A stretch of DNA of 64,000 bases. Origin: Anaeramoeba ignava. Taxonomy: Eukaryota > Metamonada > Anaeramoebidae. The first letter of the stretch is position 1, and each line of letters begins with the position of its first letter. Positions 25,506-35,009 of the stretch are shown here, piece after piece. The position numbers and the translations under genes are program-made. Where the stretch lies: assembly GCA_028826165.1 (NCBI GenBank), contig JAPDFW010000070.1:1309501-1373500 (forward strand), given 5' to 3'. The notes beneath the pieces were generated by a model that was given only the letters and a program-made list of their open reading frames with translations, made no database searches and was not told the origin of the DNA.

Positions 25506-27062
25506 ATGGCTACTCGTGAAGAAATTGCAATATTTTCTGTTTTAGCAATTCTTTATTTTATTTTATTGGGATTTTGTTTTCTCAAATTATGGTTATTATT
25601 AACAAGACAACGTTCACATTCACATTCACATCAAAAAGTGAATAAAAATTAAATTCAAAAATTAAAATTTAAAATCAAAATCAAAATTAAAATTAAAATC
25701 AAAATCAAAATTTAAATTCAAAATCAAAATTTTTAAAATTTAAAATCAAAATTATAAAATTTTTTAGTATTTTTCTTTAATTATCAAAAACATTTCCTTC
25801 TGTTTGGCAATCTATAGTTTCTCAAATTCTTCTTTCTGCATTTTTTATGTTGATTTTTACATTGTAATCAAAATAAAAATAAAATAAAATTCAAATTCAA
25901 AATTCAAAATTCAAAATCAAATTCAAATTCAAATTCAAAATTCAAATTCAAATTCAAATTTCTTTCAAATTTAAAATCAAAATTTTTATTCAAAAATTGA
26001 TTTTTCAAATTCAAAATCAAAATCAAAATAAAAATAAAAATAAAATTCAAATTCAAATCAAAATAAAAATAAAAATAAAAATTCAAATTCAAAATCAAAA
26101 TCAAAATTCAAAATTAAAAATTCAAATTCAAAATCAAAATCAAATTCAAATTCAAAATTCAAAATTCAAATTCAAATCAAATTCAAATTTCAAAATTCAA
26201 ATTTAAAATTGAAAAAATCAAATTCAAATTCAAATTCAAATTAAAAATCAAAATTCAAAATTAAAATCAAAATTAAAATTCAAATTCAAATTCAAATTCA
26301 AATTTAAAATCAAATTCAAATTCAAATTCAAATTCAAATTAAAAATCAAATCAAATTCAAATTTCAAAACCCAAAAATCAAAATGTTTTAATTTGGATTG
26401 TTTTACATTTTAAGAAAACAACATCATGCATGGCTTAAAAGAAAGGATGAAACTCACGAAACATCACGAAAAGCTATTATTTTATTTGTTGGATTAGATA
26501 GCTTAGTTTATGTTGTACAAATTATTTTTAATATTGAAGTAGAAGGTGGAAGTTTTTATTTTACTGCAAGTGTTTATCTTGTTTGCGCAGTTTCTTTATT
26601 AATATTTAGTTTTATTCTAATGCGCTTACTTAAAAACAAACAACAAGCCATGAACTTAGTTAGTTTGAAAAAAACATCTATTGTTATCTTAATTTGCACT
26701 TTTCTTTATTTCGTTCGAATAATAATTTTGATTTCTGTTGATATTTATTTGGATGATATTAGTAGTAATACTGTTGCTATTATCCAAATATTTTACTCTT
26801 TATTTTTTGATATGCTTCCAATTACTTTAATTGCTTTTGTTCTTTTTGTTACTCCTCCAAAAACTGAAGATTGTAAATTCCAAAAAATTTTAAATTGAAT
26901 TTTTTCTTTTAAAATTTTAATTTTTAATTTTGAAATTTTAATTTTTAATTTTTAATAGTTGTTCCTGTTGTTACAAAATCTATTCAAAAATCTTTATTAG
27001 AAAATAAAGATAAAGATTGGGTTGAAAAACAAGAAGCTATAACTACTTCTTCTAGTGATTAA
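25506..27062 (+). CDS. Multi-pass membrane protein, possibly THH1/TOM1/TOM3-like (one frame break)
   Basis: Proposed exons: 25506..25637, 25768..25863, 26415..26872 and 26959..27062. Hydrophobic segments give about six or seven membrane spans: one in exon 1 (IAIFSVLAILYFILLGFCF), one in exon 2 (SIVSQILLSAFFMLIFTL) and four or five in exon 3. The arrangement, with a short N-terminus and a loop HHAWLKRKDE, recalls THH1/TOM1/TOM3 or other 7-TM receptor-like proteins, but I cannot fix the family. Exon 2 to 3 and 3 to 4 phases agree. The exon 1 to 2 join is one base out; dropping one A from the AAAAA run at 25786-25790 gives an uninterrupted 262-residue protein. Intron 2 is a 550-bp CAAATT-type satellite. 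Confidence 0.55.
25864..26414 (+). repeat. CAAATT/CAAAAT satellite in intron of the membrane-protein gene
   Basis: 550 bp of TTCAAA, CAAAAT and AAATAAAA units, A/C-rich on the sense strand. Apparent ORFs on both strands here are repeat translations. Confidence 0.88.
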
Positions 27063-27230
27063 TTAAATTTTAATTCTGATTTTTGATTTTTGATTTTTGA
27101 TTTTTAATTTTAATTCTTAATTTGGAATTTCTTTTATTATTATGGTTTTTTTTTAAAAAATAAAGAAAATTTCAAATTTCTTTTGTTAATTTCTTTGATT
27201 TCTTTTCTTTTTTTAATTTTAATTTTAATT

Positions 27231-30200
27231 TTAATTTTTCTCATCAACAAAACAAGCAGGAACATAACCTTCTCTTCCTTCACTATTTAAAACAAAATAC
27301 CATCCTTCAAATTTATTAATTAATGTAAAAACTTCACCATCTTTCATATCTAATTCTGTTTCATCTCTTTTTTCGTAATCATGATTAGAAACAACTTTTT
27401 TAGTTGTTTTAATTTCAACAGACAAAAATCTTTGTTCATGAACAACAACTTCCAAATAAGTTGAAGGAACTAAACCAACAATATTCTCCTTTTCAGATTC
27501 CCACCTTAAATTATTAAAAAAAATAAATAAAAAAATAAATAAAAAAATAAATAAAAAAATAAATAAAAAAATGAAGAAAAAAATTTTTTTTCTTTTAGGG
27601 AAAGTTTTTTTTTTTTTCCGTTTTTTTTTGAATAAATATTTATTTTTAACTTACCATCCACTTTCATTTTGAGAAATAATTTTGAATAATTTCACCAGCT
27701 TTTATTGAAAGATAACCTTCTTTTTGTGGATCATAATCAGAAATAACTTTTGTGTAAATTTTGTTAGTATTTTTTGGCAGATTATCGATATTCTGTGATA
27801 TAATTTGAGTTGCTGATGATTTTGGATTTTTTGGTTTTACATTTTGGATTTGAGTTTCAGTTAATGATCGAGGACGAGATGATTGATCTCTTATTTTCCT
27901 CAATCCTTTATTCAGTTTTTTTTGTGGAATATCTTCTGCTTCTTTCGGTTTTTTTGTTGAATTGAAATTGAAATCCATTCCTTTAAAAATTCCTTCTTGA
28001 ATTACTTGATTTTTCTTATCCATCTTATCTTTTATCTTATTTTTTTTCTTATCTTTTTTTTTATCTTTTTTTTTATCTTTTTTTTTATCTTCAGTTTCTT
28101 CAAATCGAGCTTTTTTTGGTTTAGTTTTGGCTTTTTTCACTTCTTCTTCTTTTTTATCTTCTTCTTTTTTTTTGATTTCATCATGAGGATACTTTTTTTA
28201 TTTTAATTTTAATTTTAATTTTATAAATTAATTTTAATTTGAATTTTTATTTTAATTTTAATTTTAATTTTAATTTAAATTTAAATTTTAAATTTAATTT
28301 TAATTTTAATTTTAATTTTAATTTTAATTTTAATTTTAATTTTAATTTTAATTTTAATTTTAATTTTAATTTTAATTTTTAATTTTAATTTTAATTTTAA
28401 ATTTTAATTTTAATTTTAATTTTAATTTTAATTTTAAATTTTGATTTTAATTTTAATTTTGATTTTGATTTTTATTTTAATTTTAATTTTAAATTTTAAT
28501 TTTAATTTTAATTTTAATTTTAATTTTAATTTTAATTTTAATTTTAATTTTAATTTTAATTTTAATTTTAATTTTAATTTTAATTTTAATTTTAATTTTA
28601 ATTTTAATTTTAATTTTAATTTTATAAATTAATTTTAATTTTAATTTTAATTTTAATTTTAATTTTAATTTTAATTTTAAATTTTAATTTTAATTTTAAT
28701 TTTAATTTTAATTTTAATTTTAATTTTATAAATGAATTTTAATTTTAATTTTGATTTTAATTTCTACTTTGTTTTCATAAGTTGTTTTAGTAATAATAGG
28801 ATTATAATTTTCTTCAATTCCAAAATGTTTTTTAATAAATTCTTCAGTTTCTTCATTTGTAAATGTAATATTCTCTCTTTCTTTTTTAATATTTTTTTGA
28901 ATTTCCTCTACAAATTGTTTTTGTTGTTCAAGATATGTTGTTAAAACTTCTTTTAATTGATTCACTTTGTTTTGTTCAGCTTCTTGAACATCAATTAAAA
29001 TTTTTTGTGAATTTTCTTTGAATTCTTTATGATGTTTTTCTAATTTTGAATGAAATTCTACATATTGAGATTCTAAATTAGCTTGATTTTTTCTCATAGT
29101 TTGTAACTATTTTTTTACAAATTTTAATTTTAATTTTAATTTTAATTTTAATTTTAATTTTAATTTTAAATTTTAATTTAATTTTAATTTTAATTTTAAT
29201 TTTAATTTTAATTTTAATTTTAATTTTAATTTTAATTTTAATTTTAATTTTAATTTTAATTTTAATTTTAATTTTAATTTTAATTTTAATTTTAATTTTA
29301 ATTTTAATTTTAATATTTACTTGTTCCATTGATTTATCTTGTGATTTAAGTGCTTTGATTTCATATTTTTCAAGTTCTTTACTTTTTTGCAGATAAGTTT
29401 CTCTAATTGTTTCAAATTCTTTTACTGCTTTATCAAGTTCTTCTTTTTCAGCTTTAATTTTTTGAAGAGAAGAAGATGGATCAATATAACTTTGAATTGA
29501 TTGTCGAATTTTTGTAATATAATTCGTAAATTCTTTGTTTGCTAGTTCCATTAGAGATGATGTGATTTTCGATTCATTTAACAATGATACCCAAGCACTT
29601 GAAACTGGACTTCTATTTAATTTTGAATTTATATTTATATTTATATTTATATATTTATATTTATATTTATATTTATATTTATATTTATATTTATATTTAT
29701 ATTTATATTTGTATTTATATTTATATTTATATTTATATTTAGATTTATATTAATAAATATATTTATATTTATATTTATATTTATATTTATATTTATATTT
29801 ATATTTATATTTATATTTATATTTATATTTATATTTATATTTATATTTATATTTATATTTATATTTATATTTATATTTATATTTATATTTATATTTATAT
29901 TTATATTTTATATTTATATTTTATTTTTATATTTATATTTTATATTTATATTTATATTTATATTTATTTATATTTATGTTTATATTTTATATTTTATATT
30001 TATATTTATATTTATATTTTTATATTTTATTTTATATTTATATTTATATTTTATGTTTATATTTATATTTTATTTTATATTTATATTTATTTTATATTTA
30101 TATTTATATTTTATTTTATATTTATATTTTGTTTATTTTTATATTTATTTATATTTATATTTATTTTTATGTTTATGTTTATGTTTATTTTATATTTATA

Positions 30201-31523
30201 TTTATGTTTATATTTTATATTTTATATTTTATATTTATATTTATATTTATATTATATTTATGTTTATATTTATATGTTTATATTTATATTTTTATATTTT
30301 ATATTTTATATTTATATTTATATTTATATTTATTTTTATATTTTATATTTATATTTATTTTATATTTATATTTATATATTTATATTTTTATTTATATTTT
30401 ATATTTATGTTTATATTTTATATTTATATTTATATTTTTATTTTTTTATATTTATATTTGTATTTATATTTATATTTTATTTATTTATATTTATATTTTA
30501 TTTATGTTTTATTTATATTTATATTTTTATATTTTATTTTTTATTTTTTATATTTTATATTTATATTTTTATTTATATTTATATATTTTATATTTATGTT
30601 TTATTTATATTTATATTTTATTTATATTTATATTTATATTTATATTTATATTTATATTATTTATTTTATATTTTATATTTTATATATTTTATATATATTT
30701 ATATTTATATTTTATAATTATATTTATTTATATTTTATATTTATATTTTTATATTTATATTTATATTTATATTTTTATATTTTATATTTATATTTATGTT
30801 ATATTTATTTATATTTATTTTATATTTATATTTTATATTTATATTTTATGTTTATTTTTATTTTATTTTTATATTTATATTTATATTTTATATTTATTTT
30901 TATTTATTTTATATTTTATTTATATTTATATTTATATTTATATTTAGTATTTATATTTATAATTATTTTTATATTTATATTTTATATTTATATTTATATT
31001 TATATATATTTATTTTGAATTTATATTTATATTTTATATTTTATATTTATTTAATTTATATTTATATTTTATATTTATATTTTATATTTATATTTATATT
31101 TATATTTATATTTATATTTATATTTATATTTATATTTATATTTATATTTATATTTAAATTTATATTTATAATTATATTTATAATTATATTTATATTTATA
31201 TTATTTATATTTATATTTATATTTATATTTATTTTTATATTTATATTTATATTTATATTAATAAATATATTGCTTATTCGTTTTTTGAATTGAATTTGAA
31301 TTTAAAATTGCTTTTTCTTTTTCTTTATTTAAAATTACCTTGAAACTTTTGATGACATTTTTGCTTCATAAAAATCAACAACTTTTTTTAATTCACGTGA
31401 ATATTCAAAATGAGTTATTGCTAAAATTCCAAAGAATTCTTGAACTTCTTTCCCTTTTTGTGATGTTTCTTTTGTTAAATTTACAATCGAATTAGGTGAA
31501 TCCCAAAGATCAATAAAAGACAT
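27231..31523 (-). CDS. F-BAR and double-SH3 protein, copy 1 (frameshift in first SH3)
   Basis: Exons 31339..31523, 29321..29612, 28768..29106, 27655..28191 and 27231..27504. It starts MSFIDLWDS, an FCH/F-BAR beginning; exons 1-3 form a helical F-BAR domain with FFGILAITHFEYSRELKK and long coiled-coil. Exon 4 is a Lys/Asp-rich linker followed by SH3-1 (TKVISDYDPQKEGYLSIKAG); the GWW and GLVPSTYLE elements span exons 4 and 5; SH3-2 ends EGYVPACFVDEKN. Such proteins couple membrane curvature to actin and endocytosis. Relative to its neighbour the gene has one extra base near 27675 (ATTCAAAATTATT versus ATTAAAATTATT), which breaks SH3-1 after AGEII; removing it restores 541 residues. Intron 1 is a 1.7-kb AAATAT satellite. 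Either a recent pseudogene or a sequence error. Confidence 0.82.
28192..28767 (-). repeat. AAAATT satellite, intron 3 of F-BAR copy 1
   Basis: (AATTTT)n on the plus strand. The unit ATTTTATAAATGAAT (reverse of ATTCATTTATAAAAT) lies at about 28723-28738, some 30 nt from the 5' splice site. Confidence 0.9.
29107..29320 (-). repeat. AAAATT satellite, intron 2 of F-BAR copy 1
   Basis: Nearly pure (AATTTT)n on the plus strand between donor GTAAATATT and acceptor ATAG on the sense strand. Confidence 0.9.
29613..31338 (-). repeat. 1.7-kb AAATAT satellite, intron 1 of F-BAR copy 1
   Basis: ATTTAT/ATATTT hexamers on the plus strand: regular at 29630-29940, then heavily indel-scrambled with ATTTTATA, TTTATGTT and TATTTTTA variants to about 31070, then regular again. 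Long Ile/Tyr/Phe ORFs here are artefacts of the repeat. Confidence 0.92.
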
Positions 31524-31856
31524 TTAATAAAAAAAATGAAAAAAAAAATGAAAAAAAAATTTTATTTCAAGAATTTGGAATAATTTATTTTGGATTTTAA
31601 TTTGATTTGAATTTTGATTTGGATTTTAATTTGGATTTTTGATTTTAATTTGGATTTTAATTTGATTTGGATTTTAATTTTGATTTGGATTTTAATTTTG
31701 ATTTGGATTTTAATTTTAATTTTGATTTTGATTTTTAATTTGGAATTTCTTTTATTATTATGGTTTTTTTTTAAAAAATAAAGAAAATTTCAAATTTCTT
31801 TTGTTAATTTCTTTGATTTCTTTTCTTTTTTTTTAATTTTAATTTCAATTTTAATT
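31524..31856. repeat. Short spacer between the two F-BAR genes
   Basis: 31560-31735 holds TTGATTTGGATTTTAATTT-type tandem units. 31740-31855 repeats the 3' flank of copy 1 (ATTATGGTTTTTTTTTAAAA and following about 70 bp, also at 27138-27215), so the duplicated unit included the 3' untranslated DNA. Confidence 0.7.
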
Positions 31857-34723
31857 TTAATTTTTCTCATCAACAAAACAAGCAGGAACATAACCTTCTC
31901 TTCCTTCACTATTTGAAACAAAATACCATCCTTCAAATTTATTAATTAATGTAAAAACTTCACCATCTTTCATATCTAATTCTGTTTCATCTCTTTTACG
32001 GTAATTATAATTAGAAACAACTTTTTTAGTTGTTTTAATTTCAACAGACAAAGATCTTTGTTCATGACCAACAACTTCCAAATAAGTTGAAGGAACTAAA
32101 CCAACAATATCATTCTTTTCAGATTCCCACCTTAAATTATTAAAAAAAATAAATAAAAAAATAAATTAAAAAAATAAATTAAAAAATGAAGAAAAAAATT
32201 TTTTTCTTTTAGGGAAAGTTTTTTTTTTTTTCCGTTTTTTTTGAATAAATATTTATTTTTAACTTACCATCCACTTTCATTTTGAGAAATAATTTTAATA
32301 ATTTCACCAGCTTTTATTGCAAGATAACCTTCTTTTTGTGGATCATAATCAGAAATAACTTTTGCATAAATTTTGTTACTTTTTTGCGGGCGAGTGTTAT
32401 CTTGTGTTACAATTTGAATTGCTGATGATTTTGGATTTTTTGGTTTTACATTTTCAATTTCAGTTTGACTTAATGATCGAGGACGATATGATTGATCTTT
32501 TATTTTCCTCAATCCTTTATTCAGTTTTTTTTGTGGAATATCTTCTGCTTCTTTCATCCTTATATTTTTCATCACATCAAAATCAAAATTCATTCCTTCC
32601 AAAATTCCTTTTTTGATTATTTTTGATTGATTTTCTTTATCTTTAAATTTTTTTCTTTTATCTTTTTTGTCTTCATTATCTTCACTATCTTCACTATCTT
32701 CACTATCTTCACTATCTTCACTATCTTCACTATCTTCACTATCTTCACTATCTTCACTATCTTTATATTGAATTTTTTTTGGTTTTTTATATTTTCTTTT
32801 TGGTTTTTTTTCTTCTTCTTTTTTATCTTCTTCTTTTTTGATTTCTTCATGAGGATACTTTTTTAATTTTAATTTTAATTTTAATTTTAATTTCAATTTT
32901 AATTTTAATTTTAATTTTGAATTTTAATTTTAATTTTAATTTTAATTTTGAATTTTAATTTTAATTTTAATTTTAATTTTAATTTTAATTTTATAAATTA
33001 ATTTTAATATTAATTTTAATTTTAATTTTAATTTTAATTTTAATTTTAATTTTAATTTTAATGTTAATTTTAATTTTAATTTTAATTTTAATTTTAATTT
33101 TAATTTTAATTTTAATTTTAATTTTAATTTTTATTTTAATTTTAATTTTAATTTCTACTTTGTTTTCATAAGTTGTTTTAGTAATAATAGGATTATAATT
33201 TTCTTCAATTCCAAAATGTTTTTTAATATATTCTTCAATTTCTTCATTTGTAAATGTAATATTCTCTCTTTCTTTTTTAATACTTGTTTGAATTTCCTCT
33301 AAAAATTGTTTTTGTTGTTCAAGATATGTTGTTAAAATTTCTTTTACTTGATTCACTTTGTTTTGTTCAGCTTCTTGAACAGCAATTAAATTTTTTTGTG
33401 AATTTTCTTTGAATTGTTTATAGAGTTTTTCTAATTTTGAATGAAATTCCATATATTGAGATTCTAAATTAGCTTGATTTTTTCTCATAGTTTGTAACTA
33501 TTTTTTTACAAATTTTAAATTTTAATTTTAATTATAATTTTAATTTTAATTTTAAATTTTAATTTTAATTTTAATTTTATAAATGAATTTTAAATTTTAA
33601 TTTTATAAATGAATTTTAAATTTTAATTTTAATTTATTTGATATTTTTACTTGTGGAATTGGCTTCTTTGTTTTAAATGCTTTGATTTCATATTTTTCAA
33701 GTTCTTTACTTTTTTGAAAATAAGTTCTTTTAATTGATTCAAATTCTTTTTCTGCTTTATCAAGTTCTTCTTTTTCAGCTTTAATTTTTTGAAGAGAATA
33801 ATATGGATCAATATAACTTTGAATTGGTTGTCGAATTTTTGTAATATTATCTGTAAGATCTTTGTTTGCTTGTTCCATTATAGAGGAAATAATTCTTGAT
33901 TCATTTAACAATGATGCCCAACTACTTGAAACTGGACTTCTATTTAATTTTGAATTTATATTTATATTTAGATTTATATTTATATTTATATTTATATTTA
34001 TATTTAGATTGATATTTATATTTATATTTATATTTATATTTATATTTAGATTTAATATTTATATTTATATTTATATTTATATTTATATTTATATTTATAT
34101 TTATATTTATATTTATATTTATATTTATATTTATATTTATATTTATATTTATATTTATATTTATATTTATATTTATATTTATATTTATATTTATATTTAT
34201 ATTTTATATTTATATTTTATATTTATATTTTATATTTATATTTATATTTATATTTATATTTATGTTTATATTTATATTTATAATTATATTTATATTTATA
34301 TTTATATTTATATTTATATTTATATTTTAATTTATATTTTATATTTATATTTATATTTATAATTATATTTATATTTATATTTATATTTATATTTATATTT
34401 ATAATTTATATTTATATTTATATTTATATTTATATTTATATTTATATTTATATTTATATTTATATTTATATTTATATTTATATTTATATTTATATTTATA
34501 TTTATATTTATATTTATATTTATTTTATTTCAAATAACCTTGTAACTTTTGATGACATTTTTGCTTCATATTTATCAGAAAACTTTTTTAATTCACGTGA
34601 ATATTCTAAATGAGTTATTGCTAAAATTGCAAAAAAATCTTGAAATTCTTTCCCTTTTTGTGATGTTTCTTTTGTTAAATCTTGGATTAAATCGTGTGAA
34701 TCCCAAAGATCAATAAAAGACAT
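31857..34723 (-). CDS. F-BAR and double-SH3 protein, copy 2 (intact)
   Basis: Exons 34539..34723, 33651..33939, 33159..33497, 32268..32857 and 31857..32130 sum to 1677 nt, an uninterrupted 558-residue protein. The F-BAR region covers about residues 1-270. A charged linker contains a (Asp-Ser-Glu)n run from 9-bp units at 32673-32760 and Lys-rich stretches. SH3-1 (about 440-490) shows AKVISDYDPQKEGYL, QNESGWWESEK and GLVPSTYLE; SH3-2 (about 505-555) shows NYNYRKRDETELD and GREGYVPACFV. All exon sizes and phases match copy 1 except for a 3-bp difference in exon 2 and the longer exon 4. Likely a membrane-bending adaptor in endocytosis or actin control. This copy is the reference that shows copy 1 to be frameshifted. 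Confidence 0.88.
32858..33158 (-). repeat. AAAATT satellite, intron 3 of F-BAR copy 2
   Basis: (AATTTT)n on the plus strand with GAATTTT and ATAAATTAATTTT interruptions; about half the length of the matching intron in copy 1. Confidence 0.88.
33940..34538 (-). repeat. AAATAT satellite, intron 1 of F-BAR copy 2
   Basis: 600 bp of ATATTT hexamers on the plus strand, with a few TTTAGATT and TTTATAATT variants. The matching intron of copy 1 is nearly three times longer. Confidence 0.92.
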
Positions 34724-35009
34724 TTAAAAAAATAATAAAAGAAAAAAAATAATAAAAGAAAAAAAATAATAAAAGAAAAAAAGTGAAAAAATGAAAAAGT
34801 GAAAAAATAAATTAAATTTTTTTTTTGATTAGTAAACATTTGTTTAAAAAAAATTTTAATTCTTTCTTTTTTATTTGAATTCAAAATTAAATAAACAAAA
34901 ATGAAAAAATCAAATTTGAAATTTTGATCAAATGAAAAAAAAAAATCAAAAATAAATTCTGATCAAATTAAAAAAAAATCGAATTGAAAAATAAATTGGA
35001 AAAATTGAT

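Noticed and set aside
29976-31293. Long Ile/Tyr/Phe-rich ORFs (over 300 codons)
   Set aside because: They are translations of the ATATTT satellite in an F-BAR intron; several overlap in different frames on the same strand and none has domain-like sequence.
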